From Bathymodiolus brooksi (lineage: Eukaryota; Mollusca; Bivalvia; Mytilida; Modiolidae), in assembly GCA_963680875.1 (NCBI GenBank), contig OY804586.1, positions 50,158,203 to 50,222,202 on the forward strand: 64,000 bases of DNA, read 5' to 3'. Below are positions 46,834 through 58,364 of the stretch, piece by piece. The position numbers were made by a program, and so were the translations under genes. Below the pieces are notes generated by a model, which did no database searches, was not told the DNA's origin, and saw only the letters and a list, made by a program, of their open reading frames with translations. Positions within the stretch are counted from its first letter, which is position 1. The number at the start of each line of letters is the position of its first letter.

Positions 46834-47639
46834 GCAGATTGATCATTGCTGTTATTTGAACCTTGTAAAATATCAGATTATTTTATAGCAAATAAAAAAA
46901 TTCACAAGTTGATACAACATCAAAATTTTGACCTAGATTATAGGGAAACATATACATTTTGTATGTTATTTTCATGGAACTTTGCACGAAAAGGATTATT
47001 GTTGGCTCGCCTTAAAGGGAAATAACTCTTATAAGATGTATAATTTAAGAATCAAAGTCGGAAATGTACAAATGGTCTATTGTCGTTAAAACTTAAAACT
47101 TAAAACATAATTTAACGAACCATGTTGACAGGATAAAGCTGTGATAAAAACAGGAAACACCAATGACCAAATGATCCTCATTCTAGGTATGTGACAGTTA
47201 ACAGATTCCAACAATATAGGTATCATTGTAAAGAGCTTGGAAAGACCTTTCTAATGATACCTGGATCATCATTCTGTGACAATAATCAAGGGAGTTATGA
47301 CATTTTATAAGGCGTCTTTTATGGGTCATTTCGGTCCATTGTTTTAAAGGAAAAGCATGGAATTCTGAATTTGAGGTGTGACCCATCTCATGCATTTTCC
47401 CCGATTTCATGCCATAAATTTCTCAATTCTTATCCGATTTTCAAAAACTTTGTGTCATTGGAAAGCTTAAGAAAAGGGCAATACAAATACAAGGAGAGGT
47501 GTGGTCCTGGTCCATCACGGGGAAGGAAAATAATCTCCGAGTCCTCCCAATCTTGGTGACATCCAACAGAAATCCTTTTCAGACCATATTCAGTCCATAT
47601 ACTTGCTAGGGCAGGGATGACAACACCTGAAAGTTGTAA
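46834..47639. other. Gene-free region downstream of the 994-codon gene
   Basis: AT-rich with short overlapping frames that show no family features. The segment nearest 47640 may be the end of the transcript of the minus-strand gene. Confidence 0.5.
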
Positions 47640-47645
47640 TTTATT
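47640..47645 (-). terminator. Possible polyadenylation signal of 994-codon gene
   Basis: AATAAA on the minus strand, about 320 bases after the stop codon at 47964. It is the closest canonical hexamer I noticed; cleavage position is not known. Confidence 0.4.
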
Positions 47646-47963
47646 GGACTTACCCACAGTAATGTATCAATCTAAGTTCTCTTCCAACAGGAAGACAACG
47701 TTGCGGTGACGAGACCATGAAGAAAGTCTATGGTATCATAATCCTAGAGAAATCAATCAAGTTCATGAGTCTCGGTCATGTCAGTGCATATGTTCCACAG
47801 GCTATTCTTTACCTCATAGACTCCTAACAGGAAGAAGAGGACAAAAAACTAGTTACAGTAATCTACTCAGTTTATGTTGTAGGAGTTTGTGTTTAACACC
47901 GCAATTCACACAGATGAATTCCTCAAGTCTCTCTATCAATCATGTCAGTCAGTGTCCCACAGT

Positions 47964-50948
47964 CTAAGATAAAGTTAAATCACCACACATCAAATCAGCT
48001 GCCAAAGCACATTTCTTCATATCATAGTCAACAGCATCGTCCTCGTAGGTTTCACCCTCACCCCAGTATCCAACAACATACACCCCTCCACCTCTCTTCA
48101 ACACCTTTTCTATTTTGCCAAAATATACCGTCTTCTCTCGATTCTCCTGATCATACCAAATATGACAGATCCTATGGCCAACAATCTTTCCATCCAGGAT
48201 GCCTTGAACTTGTTGTCTAGTGTTCACCTCCATGACAGGAAATTCAGTGGCAAGATCGACGCCAGTTTGTTTTAACCTTGCTTCGAGCTTGTTTCTCTGA
48301 TACGTCACTTGTTGCTGCTTCTTAGCAACCACCCTTCTGGAAATTTCTTGACGAATTTCAATGCATTTCTTCCTTTTCCTTTGACGTACTTTCCGTCCCA
48401 AGGTAATAGCCAACTTCATCAGTTTCTCTCTCTTTGCAGGTTCAAGACTGTCTAGGTAGTCAACTACTCTGTTCTTCTGGGCACGGAGGCGCGAAGAAAT
48501 ATAACACAGTGTGGCATTTGGGGCATTGGCCTTTGCAGCACTAAACATGCCCATTACCTGTTCCGCATCAATGTTGTGACATCTCGCCGATTCCGTCTCC
48601 TTTCGTAGTTCATTAGTAACATCCAGTTCGAAGTATCGTCTGTACTGTTTGTGCAGATCAGTGACAATGGCAATCAGGCAGTTTTTCATCATTGACATGA
48701 AAAGGTCTTCATCGATCGGTTTCTGCTGCAATTTCATCAGCCGATTATCTGGGGTCAACTCGTCTCCAAAGAAGTCAGTCTTCATTGTGAGAGTTTCCTG
48801 GGGGCTTGAGCAACATGCTTTAACTCTGGCGAGGACTTGTTTCACGACACTAATCCCATCTACATGACTGATCTGCGTTGTTGTAGATGTATAAAACCTT
48901 CTCATCCATGGCCCGGAAAGAATCTTGCCTATGAGGCCAAGTATTTGGATCTCAACTTTGGCTACTGGAGACAGGAAATCATGCAATATGCTTGCCTGTA
49001 AGCCACCACATGAAACAGTTCCTTCTTTAAAAAATTTCTGGAAAAAGTCCTCATGCTCCACCAACTTTCCACAAGTAAGAAACAGAATGTGCAACCTAGT
49101 GCCCCTATATCTTGGAATCAATCCTTTCGGAAGACCAGCATCTAAGAGAGCAGTGGTGAATCCCTTGGGATCACCTCGTCCATCCTTGAATCGGAACTTG
49201 TTAATGGACAATACAAGCTGGACGGCCATGCACTCCGTTCCAAACAGTTTCTTGATAAGAACCCTGGGTTCGGCTTCTTTAAGCGCAGATCTACTAGAAC
49301 TAGCTATTGTATCCAGTGGATGGAGGTGACAGTTGAGTTCATTCAAATGAATCCCCCACGTATTCTCGAGACAAACTATGGTGGCATGATTAACGGCTGC
49401 ACGGTCAGTCATGGTGTTGCAAATGTGGGAAATTATTTTTGAACGGTTAGAGTCAAAGTCAGTAGTATAGAAAGCACAATACACTTCAGCAACACGGTCA
49501 ATTGACTCCACAATGTGCATTTCATAATCTTCAGCCGTCCCCCCAGGTAACTGATCCAAGTCGATCACGTGACATTCTTCCTGGCTAGTGACATGGACTG
49601 AATTAACATGAACCCCCTCCTGGGTGGTGGCATCAAAACCTAATGTGAGATTTTCCTCCTTCATTAACATTTCAGCTGCCTGAAAGTCTGACACAATTCC
49701 TAGTTCACGTGCCATTAGCTCAACAGTACCCCTATGTGGTACCTTTTCCACTGTAATACCAAGCCTTTTGGTGAATTTTTCTATTAAAATTGGAATGTTT
49801 TTTGTCGGCACATTATTTACCAGCAAATCATACACATGAAACCTCATATCCATTGAGTACGTTTTTCCTTCTTTTTCCATGCTGGACTCTTCTTTCAAGG
49901 ACTTAATTGCGTCTTCTAAGGTCAATATTTTATCCTCCAAACCACCAACTGTTTCATCCTTCTTCCTTAGCTTTTCCTGGAGTTCTATAAATTGAGACAT
50001 GGCAATGTAATTACAGCTCAAAGAGACAGATGAATTAGCTTTCTCTTTCGTTAATCTTTTACACTTTTTGCTCATTGCTTTCAACTTCTTCCGGGTAGTG
50101 GCAAGTTCTTCACCATTTTCATCCTGGGGTTGAGCAAGTTTCTTTCTCAATATATGTATTTGTTCACCTTTCTTCAGCAATGCTGTCTTCTTTCTGCTAA
50201 TGTCTTGATTTAGATATTTCATTCTATTCAGCTTTTGAGTGTTAATTTGTGACCGTAGTTTCTTAACAGTGTTCGTGTGTCTCTCCTTCATAGCAATATT
50301 TGTTTGGGAAACAAACTCTAAACGTTTTTTCATCTTCAACTTCCTTGGAGTCAGGTTGTAAAGTTGCCGTCGTGATGAACGAACAGATGATCTTGGTGTA
50401 TTTGACTTTGAGTGATTGGGTCCTCCAGGAAGTGGCGTCTCTGGATCCATGGTCAAGGCTCGTTCAGACTGCTCCAAGGAATCGGAAGGTCCAGGCTGGG
50501 GTTCCTCTAGATCTGCAAGTTCTGGCTCTGGATCCGTATGAGAATGATCAAGTTCAAGTTGCACCGAATTATCTGAATGTCCTGGCTGGGGTTCCTCAGG
50601 ATCTGGCTGTTGGTCTTCTTGGATAGGATGAAACAACGTATATGACTCGCAGCACAGGCTTGAATACTTCTCCATGGCGGCATCATTGACACCACCCTGA
50701 AACTTCTTTGTCCGGTTCAAAAGAGAACGCAGCTGGGCCGGGGTTATCTTGCATGGAACTTTTTCTGCCACCACTTTAAGCGTCTTTTCAATGGATCTGT
50801 CATTAGCAATGGTCAGAAGGAGCATGTGTCCATTTTTTAGGTCATTCAAGTCATCAGGGAAGATGCTATAATTGTCTGTAAGGTGCTGACGAATCTTGCC
50901 GATCTTCTCCGGCAATGCCACTCTTCGTTTCTTAACCAGGCGTGGCAT
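47964..50948 (-). CDS. Intact transposase-like protein, 994 residues
   Basis: A single uninterrupted frame, by far the longest in the window. Visible parts: basic start MPRLVKKRR; an acidic proline-rich stretch with EEPQPG repeats (about 115-175); a lysine-rich coiled coil (about 195-375); then a core with GFDATT (D439), TDRAAVNHA (D515), CHLHPLD (C540, H543) and DAEQVMGMFSAAKANAPNAT (E796). D, D, a C-x-x-H pair and a late E in this order suit an RNase H-fold transposase of the hAT/KDZ type. A second basic coiled coil follows. The C-terminus (YFGKIEKVLKRGGGVYVVGY, then WGEGETYEDDAVDYD) looks like a small chromo/Tudor-like barrel. The family is not one I can name. It could be an autonomous transposon gene or a domesticated one. 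No terminal inverted repeats were found around it, and a 5' intron is likely, which favours a host-like gene. Function is unproven. Confidence 0.75.
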   Translation of the reverse strand: MPRLVKKRRVALPEKIGKIRQHLTDNYSIFPDDLNDLKNGHMLLLTIANDRSIEKTLKVVAEKVPCKITPAQLRSLLNRTKKFQGGVNDAAMEKYSSLCCESYTLFHPIQEDQQPDPEEPQPGHSDNSVQLELDHSHTDPEPELADLEEPQPGPSDSLEQSERALTMDPETPLPGGPNHSKSNTPRSSVRSSRRQLYNLTPRKLKMKKRLEFVSQTNIAMKERHTNTVKKLRSQINTQKLNRMKYLNQDISRKKTALLKKGEQIHILRKKLAQPQDENGEELATTRKKLKAMSKKCKRLTKEKANSSVSLSCNYIAMSQFIELQEKLRKKDETVGGLEDKILTLEDAIKSLKEESSMEKEGKTYSMDMRFHVYDLLVNNVPTKNIPILIEKFTKRLGITVEKVPHRGTVELMARELGIVSDFQAAEMLMKEENLTLGFDATTQEGVHVNSVHVTSQEECHVIDLDQLPGGTAEDYEMHIVESIDRVAEVYCAFYTTDFDSNRSKIISHICNTMTDRAAVNHATIVCLENTWGIHLNELNCHLHPLDTIASSSRSALKEAEPRVLIKKLFGTECMAVQLVLSINKFRFKDGRGDPKGFTTALLDAGLPKGLIPRYRGTRLHILFLTCGKLVEHEDFFQKFFKEGTVSCGGLQASILHDFLSPVAKVEIQILGLIGKILSGPWMRRFYTSTTTQISHVDGISVVKQVLARVKACCSSPQETLTMKTDFFGDELTPDNRLMKLQQKPIDEDLFMSMMKNCLIAIVTDLHKQYRRYFELDVTNELRKETESARCHNIDAEQVMGMFSAAKANAPNATLCYISSRLRAQKNRVVDYLDSLEPAKREKLMKLAITLGRKVRQRKRKKCIEIRQEISRRVVAKKQQQVTYQRNKLEARLKQTGVDLATEFPVMEVNTRQQVQGILDGKIVGHRICHIWYDQENREKTVYFGKIEKVLKRGGGVYVVGYWGEGETYEDDAVDYDMKKCALAADLMCGDLTLS

Positions 50949-50958
50949 GGTCTCCCAC

Positions 50959-51633
50959 CTGAAATGAAGAAAAAGACATTATAATTTATTATAATAATTG
51001 GTTTGTCTGCAGTGGATTTATTAAAGTAGTGAATAGCATGGACAGATCATCCCCATTTTACAACAGGTCAGTTAACTTCTCATTTCTATCAAAATTATTT
51101 ACAAACGTTTAAGGTAAGTGCATTACATTATGATTAAATCTGAAATTCAAATAAAAAACACAAAAATAATCCAATTATGAGCATAAATAAAGAAGATAAA
51201 CAATGCATAAAAAAAGCACATGGCTACTTGTGTTTGTAAACATTGGTATTGGCCAATCACATGCTAGAATCCGGTCACGTGACCTCAAGATGGAACGTGT
51301 ACCTTATTTTAGTCGGTAAAATATTCATCAAAATCTTCAATCATCGGCGTATCTAAGTATTATTTTTCATAAACATTACCAGGATTAAGTTGTTAACATC
51401 CTAATTTATCATTTAAACTTAATCATAGTATGCTATGATTATCTAATCAGTGCAAAAATGTGATCCCTTTTCAGTGAAATCTGACCAAATTTTGCATAAT
51501 TTCCCCCGACATACTTTTTTCTCCGCCGTCAAAATCAATGTTACGATGCTCCAATTTGCCTCAAATTATATCCTGATATGGAGAAGTGTATAAACAAACA
51601 AATTAAATTAGTTTCAAAACTATCAAAACTTAC
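50959..51633 (-). other. Probable 5' leader intron of the 994-codon gene
   Basis: On the minus strand CCTAAAG|GTAAGT at 51633 is a consensus donor. TTTTTCTTCATTTCAG|GTGG at 50959 is a strong acceptor 10 bases before the ATG. A 675-bp intron would thus separate an untranslated first exon from the single coding exon. Confidence 0.6.
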
Positions 51634-51900
51634 CTTTAGGTACTGTGTCGATGACTTTAGCGGCAAAAAATTTGAATGGATATTTTTTTTAACTTCTACA
51701 AATCGGACTGTAAAAATTCGAAGACGCAGCGCTAAAGGTAAATGTGAACTACGTCATCAATACGGGTGTATTCCTGGTAGTCCTAAAGCACGGCTTCCAG
51801 ACGAAACGCAAGAACGCTGTCCGTGGTGCAACGCGCAGTGCTCTGCACAGGTACAGCGGACCAAGCGATTAGCGTGAAAATGGCCTGGTTTTCACGTACC
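51634..51900 (-). promoter_or_regulatory. Probable first exon and promoter region
   Basis: A local GC- and CpG-rich island (51720-51885) lies just upstream of the donor and contains TGACGTAG. No TATA box is obvious, which is usual for CpG-type promoters. The 99-codon plus-strand frame here is read as antisense noise. Further upstream I see nothing to 52150. Confidence 0.4.
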
Positions 51901-52347
51901 TACTCATTGTATTGGAATAAAGATCTAGTCCTTTATTTAGAGGCTCAGAAAAAGATGTTCTTGTGGGCTCTGACTGATGATATATATATATAATAAAATG
52001 TATATTAGACCTGTATCAATATCATATTTTAAGGATCAGTTTCATAATTATAATATTGCATGTCAAACAACACAAAATGAAAAGGTCTCTCTTTCGATTT
52101 TTTGTTTCTGGGAAATTCAGATCTGTTGCCTCTGAAAATCTAGACTTGGGCTCATTTAAAAAAAAAAAACCTAAATATGTAGTCTCTATTTTTATATTAT
52201 CCCATCCATGTTAGTTGCGGTCCGGGGGAGATACCGATTCCCCCTCCCATTTTTCCTGACAAAGTTTCAAAATCAGAATGAAAATTTGAAACATTATGTA
52301 AAAATAGTAGTAAACAACCCCCTCCTCGTAAGAATCTTAAACCTGCA

Positions 52348-52566
52348 TGTTGTGTGGGTAAATATATAGTGGCTACCATTACTTGTTGTGTGGGTAAATA
52401 TATAGTGGCTACCATTACTTGTTGTGTGGGTAAATATATAGTGGCTACCATTACTTGTTGTGTGGGTAAATATATAGTGGCTACCATTACTTGTTGTGTG
52501 GGTAAATATAGAGTGGCTACCATTACTTGTTGTGTGGGTAAATATATAGTGGCTACCATTACTTGC
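52348..52566. repeat. 36-bp minisatellite, 6 copies
   Basis: TGTTGTGTGGGTAAATATAT plus AGTGGCTACCATTACT repeated six times with almost no change. The period is a multiple of three, so both strands stay open (123 and 73 codons). Not a gene. Confidence 0.95.
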
Positions 52567-52680
52567 ATTGTTTAACTTCTAAAACTATTTTCTAATAATT
52601 TTTGTTGTTGTAGTTCCACGTACGCTTCATGGATGTCCGACATGTGATTGAAGCATAACATAGCAATTGAATCTTATAGC

Positions 52681-55042
52681 CAGGGGCGTAGCTGAGGCTT
52701 AATAGTGTGCTCGCCATAATTCTTGACATAGCCAGAAATGATAGGTGAATTGCTTATTTGCATATTCAAAATGGCGGCTCAAAGAGAATTTGGATTTTAA
52801 CATATAGTTGAACGGGAAACTTTCTGTTAGCTTGGGCCGGACAATTTTCCGGGATAGAAAATCAAACTATGCACCGGTTTGAACAATATCTCAAAATATT
52901 ACAGCTGTTCCATGAAAACTCAAGGTTCCCACCCAGTTTCAAATTTTGAAGCGTAAGCACCATTCAAAAGCATTGAGAAGAAGTGAAAAAATGCATCCTG
53001 CACGGTTTTCAAGACCTTAAAGCACTTTTCTTACAATCCCCATTCTAGTTGCCGGGACAAATTCGGTCAGTTCCGGTAACATTGTTGAGGAATCTTTCTT
53101 CGATAAATATTTTGCTGAAAAATTAAAGGTTCCCACGATAATTTAAAAGAGGGCTTCACAAGTTTTTTTTACCTTTCTAGTAGAGATTCAATAGGAGTTC
53201 ATGCCAAAAAATCTACTATTTCGTAAAACTGCTTCTGCTAGACATAGCATTATTTGAGTAAGCACCGCATTCCATTGTAAATGTAAATAAACAATTAAAA
53301 AAAGGCTCCACAAGGGTATTTTTTTATTTCGACAAAACAACAGAAGAAGTAACTATAATACAATTGGTAACAATACTGCCGATATATAAAGTTCAAAAAA
53401 TTTAACAATATATATACTAAACGATTTCAATGACATACTAATACTTATGTGGGGCAGAAATTGAAAAAAAATGCACATTATATTTTTTATTTACATATTT
53501 CTATTTCGTGGAAAAAGGGGGGGGGGGGGGAGGGGGCAGTGCATTAAATATAATTTCGATCTTTTACACACATCATCGGATTCCAAATAAACATGATGAC
53601 AATTAATTTTGATACGATCACAAATAATTATGAAGTTATTTATGTGATCAAAACTGTGATGAAATATCATTTAAAAAAAATAGATACGAGTTTTCATCAG
53701 CCTCTTCCAAATATGGTTCAACGGTTATTTGCTGACGTCATAAATGACGCGATTTGGTTTATGAATATTCATGAGCAAAATCACCCATGATTTCTGGCTA
53801 TGAGAGGGGGAGGGGGTCTGGGATTTTTTTTTTTTTTTTTACGAGATGCAAAATGTTGCGATCTGGGGCCATTTCAGGGTTTCATATAACATATATAGAA
53901 TCAAGCACAATTTTAATGACTTTGATAGACAAGAATTTCTTAAAATTGTTCAAAATCTGCCCTTCGTGTCTTAACAGATACGAACACCTCCATTGCTTTG
54001 TACAAGTCCACTTCAAAATCTCAATGAATATGCACCAATCCAAGGAAAGATAGCCTGTCATTCTTCATGGTCGACCTAACATAATTTTTCAAACACCTCA
54101 GTACACTAAATGACCTTTCAACAGTAGCGCTTGCTACTGTCATGGTTAACAAAACACATAATATTGTATCTATAGAAGGATAGAGAACTGGATTTAAGTG
54201 TTGTTGGCAAATCATTATGTTTAGTAATGACCCAGTGGGTTCGCCATCTGGCTACTTCTCTCCTGAAATCCTCTAATGACAATTAAATGTCAGCCTGATA
54301 TGCCTCGTATATTGTAGCAACATGATAATCAGTTAATTTGTCTACAGCACGGGGAAGTAGATGCTGTGCATGGAAGCAGTTTTCCGATTTAAGGAGACGT
54401 GTTTCAAGTTCGTTATCAAATTGTCCAAAAATGGATAATACAAAGAAATTCGCCAATACTTTTTTGGCGTTTCCGCGGGGTGATTGGCTCTGGTAAGTCT
54501 GTCTACCACCTCACCTGGGCATACTATCACATATATCAAAAGAGTTGGCCAAGTTAAGTGCAGACTGATACAACTCATCCTAAACCGATTCAGCTCTTAG
54601 CATTTCAATCACGGTCTTGGATTCTTTGATTGCTTCAAGAATGTTGTAATCGGTATTTTGGAGGAATATGTTGACAGATAAACAGTGCTATGTAAAATAT
54701 GTTCCGCTATTACCAAAGCTATGATAAACTGAAACCGCGTGATGGATGCAAGAAACTGCCCGCCTTTGTCATCGTCTTGGTTTTGTAAGCGTTCTAACGT
54801 ATAGACCACAACTGGATATTGACGTCTTAAAGGTATACAATGCGTACGCTCGACTTGTCCATCACATACTTATCATACAAAGGTTACTAGTACGTCTTAT
54901 TAGTGATATATTAATTATACTGATTTAATTAGACTGTTAAAAGTAACAATACATTTTTTTTATTATTATATTTCCTTTTTTTTTAACCTGCCGATGTGCA
55001 CGCCATGGCGTGACAGCGTATGTATATGCAGCTACGCCTCTG
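52681..55042 (-). mobile_element. Decayed hAT transposon with both ends
   Basis: The left end CAGGGGCGTAGCTG and the reverse complement of the right end (CAGAGGCGTAGCTG) are inverted repeats of the type common in hAT elements. ATAGC directly flanks both ends (52676-52680 and 55043-55047). If the boundary is shifted, TTATAGCC and TGATAGCC give 7 of 8 matches. The interior holds transposase remnants on the minus strand and AT-rich filler with poly-G and poly-T tracts. Confidence 0.8.
54000..54810 (-). pseudogene. hAT transposase remnant
   Basis: Pieces in three frames on the minus strand read, in order, TLERLQNQDDDKGGQFLASI (about 54800), RFQFIIALVIAEHIL, ELETRLLKSENCFHAQHLL (about 54400) and TVASATVERSFSVLRCLKNY, RSTMKNDRLSFLGLVHIH (54021-54140). 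The last is the hAT C-terminal dimerisation domain, which includes the ERSFS motif. The sequence resembles ZMYM1-like/Zaphod-type transposases. Multiple frameshifts and stops separate the pieces, and the N-terminal zinc finger and first catalytic aspartate are not seen. The copy is inactive. Confidence 0.85.
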
Positions 55043-55752
55043 ATAGCCATTTCTTTAAATCTGATGTACAACACTCTCGAGACATTCAAGACTTAACGAG
55101 TCTTGGTAAAAGAGGTAGACTTTCATACACGATTGGAAAATATCCCATTTTTCAGTTAAATTCGAATGTAAGAACAATTGTCTTCCGTAAAATACAATGC
55201 GTCTCCGATGAATGTCGGTTTTCTTATTTCCGGAAAAGTTGTTCCGTGCCGTTTTGTTATCTTTTTTTACTATGATATTGGTCAAACTCAATTTCGTGTT
55301 TAATAAAATGTAGTGTCTAATGAGATTTGTAAGCCTTAAATTGACCACATTGTATGACGAAACTTCTGAGGAAATGACAGGTATTTCATGATTTTCGATA
55401 TATTTCTTCAGTTATGATTCTTTAATTCTCTATAGATAGAGGGTAAGAAAAAAAAAGAAGCAAAATACAACCATTCACGGCTGGTATTTCTGTACAAGGT
55501 GGTTTAGGGTCTGGTCCCAGCTACAAATCCTGAAGAGTTTTTTTAGTGGCGAAACTGACCGAAAATTTCTTCGGAATCCTAATCTCAACGAGATTAAAGT
55601 AAGACGCGCATGTAGATAATCAGCAATAAAACTTTTACAATTGCCACTCTTAGCAATTCTAATTAGGTAATTATTCCACAATTACCCAATACACATACAG
55701 ATTATATACAAAACTAAAAACAACAAAGAAAAAGACAATAAAATATAGCAAG

Positions 55753-56522
55753 CAGTGTGGGAAACCATTTTTTTCAAACACTCGCCAACATGGCGAGTGG
55801 ACTGAAACTATTACTGCCAAGATGAAAAAGAGCTCGCCATGTTTGGCGAGTGACATTTATTTTAAACTCACCAACAAATACCAAATAAACAATACAGTAA
55901 TGTTCAACAATTTATTTTGCAGATTTTGACAAGTCATTAACTTGGTCAAGAAGGATCAACACTCTCTTAAGAGCTGCGTCGATCTCTTCTTCCTCAATTT
56001 CGTTGACTGACGTTGTCTTCGTCTTTTAAATTTGAATGCGCGGTATAAAACATGTATGTCAAACTCGGTTCCGACACATATTTGACTTTATGTTTTCGCG
56101 TAGGTTTTCAAAACCAAATTATTTTATTTACATTAATTTTAAAAGTCATCACATCTATTGGTATTGAAACAATATTTCATTTAATCGTGAAATCGACCTT
56201 GGCAAAATTATGCGGGGTCGGGATTGTATACTTAATTTTTCTGTTGACAGAAATGAAGTGTCATGACTCATGGCGGAATGTTTTCTTATCGAGTACAATG
56301 ATTAATAAAATGTTGGATAAATGACACAGTTAACAAAAAAATTAACTGTTTGGGAGCTGATATTTTAAAGCTGTAAACCAGTTATCGTGGCGAGCGTTTT
56401 CAAGTTGCTACTCGCCTTACAACTGTTACTCGCCAGACCGGCGAGTATAAAGTGGATGTTACTTGCCACCCGAAATTTCCACTCGCCTTTGGCGAATTGG
56501 CGAGCAGTGGTTTCCCACACTG
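55753..56522. mobile_element. hAT-type MITE carrying a coding fragment, copy 1
   Basis: Inverted ends CAGTGTGGGAAACCA and TGGTTTCCCACACTG; AGCAAG flanks both ends. Near each end are several ACTCGCC/GGCGAGT copies, likely transposase binding sites. On the minus strand 55912-56018 encodes NEIEEEEIDAALKRVLILLD, then QVNDLSKSAK and a stop. Confidence 0.8.
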
Positions 56523-56849
56523 AGCAAGTTGTATATAATAGAATTGAAATATACCTAATATTTACACCAAACTAGGGAATACTCCCGGGTGCTTTTTAGT
56601 ACATAACTTGAACATTTACACTCACGGTAAGACTTCACTTAACATTATATTCCATTATAGTTTCGACAAAAATTTGATTTAAACAATATTCCAATACGCC
56701 AGGTGTAATTTCCAGTTCCCGGGCGGTCCTGGGCGCTTTTTAGTATGACCGACATATTCAGGCACAACTCAAAAATTATTCCAAAATAAATATGAGTTTA
56801 TTGGATACTTGTTTATTATCTATAATATATATATATCTCAGGGCTACTT

Positions 56850-57175
56850 TTGTTAGCTCACCTTGCCAAAGGCAATGTGAGCTTTTGCCATCACTTGGCG
56901 TCCGTCGTCTGTTGTCAGTTAACTTTTCACATTTTAATATTCTCCTCTGAAACTCTTTAGCCAAATGAACTGAAACTTGGTAGGAAGCATCTATGGAAAA
57001 TCCTCTATAAAGATTGCTCATTTTGTCCCGATCCATCAACAAGCATGGCCACCACAGGCAATTCTTGTTTCTGATTGGACGATTTAAAAAAATCTTCTCT
57101 GAAACCGCTCGGCCAAATGATCCGAAACTTGGTAGGAAGCATCTATAGAAGGTCCTCTATAATGTATGTTATGAT
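56850..57175. repeat. Dispersed repeat with internal duplication
   Basis: Begins TTAGCTCACCTTGCCAAAGG and contains two copies, about 155 bases apart, of a block with GAAACTTGGTAGGAAGCATC. The start is a short palindrome (CCTTGCCAAAGGCAATG). No coding is seen. Confidence 0.6.
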
Positions 57176-57299
57176 CCAATAGTTTTATAGGTAAATATTA
57201 TGTTTAGTAAGTTCTTATTATTACACTTGTAGATCTTTATTTAATAGGACTGCTTTGTATAGTATGCTATAATAAATTGTTTTCTTCAGATTGAATAAA

Positions 57300-57390
57300 A
57301 TGGCAGGTAGATTCTACCTTCAGTGTTGTGTATGTAGAACTGGTGTCGTTCAATATGGCCACCTGCTTCAATCTTCATGTAACGATCAAG
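57300..57390 (+). pseudogene. RNF180-like exon 1
   Basis: The ATG at 57300 follows TTGTTTTCTTCAG, so an untranslated exon may precede it. It encodes CCVCRTGVVQYGHLL, the first half of the N-terminal cysteine domain, and ends AAG|GTAAGG in phase 1. Confidence 0.75.
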
Positions 57391-57394
57391 GTAA

Positions 57395-57500
57395 GGTTTG
57401 GTTAATGGTGTTTAATGCCACTTTCAACAATATTTCAGTTATATCGTGGAGGTCAGTTTTATTGGTACCCAGAGAAAACCACTGATCCGTCCCAAGTCAG
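57395..57500 (-). mobile_element. SINE fragment abutting a splice donor
   Basis: A minus-strand SINE end (GTTTAATGCCACTTTCAACA on the plus strand) starts 4-5 bases into the intron after exon 1. The copy stops after AAACCACTGATCCGTCCCAA. Confidence 0.75.
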
Positions 57501-58290
57501 TGCTATTTTTATGTCAAGGCGCTTAAAACCTTGAGACTTGACCCGTGCATATTTTAAAGGTGCACTGAAAATCTGCCGACTGAAATTTGGAATGTAAGGA
57601 AAATTGAACGTTGACCAATTTCAATTAGAGTTATTTGGTTAATATTTCAGTTTGTTATAAATGTAGGAAAAATTGATCGGAAAAGAAAAATAATCTCGTT
57701 TTTCCTACATTTTTAATGGGAATATTGTATTTGCTCATTTGAATAGTAATTACATTTTGCCAATCTTACTTAAGGTTCAAGCAAATCTCTATAATTTATT
57801 GACTTTGTCTATTTCTTGGCTACTCTGATAGGTGGGTCTCTTGAATAAAAGCAAAATTACAATGCAAGTAATATTTACTCATCCCTATTGGAAACCAATA
57901 TCTGAAAGACTTACTCTGATTTAAGTCAAAAAGTAGCTTAAAATGGAGAGTCAACATTTCTTTTGCATAAGGACTCAATAAACTTGAAAAATATGGAAAA
58001 GAAATGAAAATGTTAAAAACAACTTCCCTTTATTGAGGGGGGGGGGGAGACTTTTGGCATTTGTATCTATGTCAAAGATAACCATTAATTACTAATTGTT
58101 TTTCAATGACTGTTTTCACCTGTCATCCAGTTACAGTGATGGACTTTTGATTTTTCTTCTCTCTTTTTTTGTTAAAGGAGTGTGTACATATCTGCATGTA
58201 CATTTTTGAGTTAATGTTGTTACACTCCTGTAGTGGAAAGCAAATATTATTGATATTATTTTTATCTTGAATAATCTATTTATTTTTCAG
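57501..58290. other. Intron 1 sequence without further features
   Basis: AT-rich with a short poly-G run near 58040. No exon is seen until 58291. Confidence 0.5.
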
Positions 58291-58364
58291 TGTGTGATAG
58301 TAATTCATTATGGTATGTTAAAGATGACAACATGCCTGAATGGATTTATGAAGCTGTAAGCAAG
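58291..58364 (+). pseudogene. RNF180-like exon 2
   Basis: 74 bp between TATTTATTTTTCAG and AAG|GTTAGT, phase 1 to phase 0. It encodes VCDSNSLWYVKDDNMPEWIY and EAVSK; the LPEWI-like motif is conserved in the family. Confidence 0.75.

Noticed and set aside
51578..51877. 99-codon plus-strand ORF
   Set aside because: It lies antisense over the probable first exon and promoter of the 994-codon gene and shows no domain, despite two cysteine pairs near its end.
52197..52575. 123-codon and 73-codon repeat proteins
   Set aside because: Same artefact: a six-copy 36-bp minisatellite.
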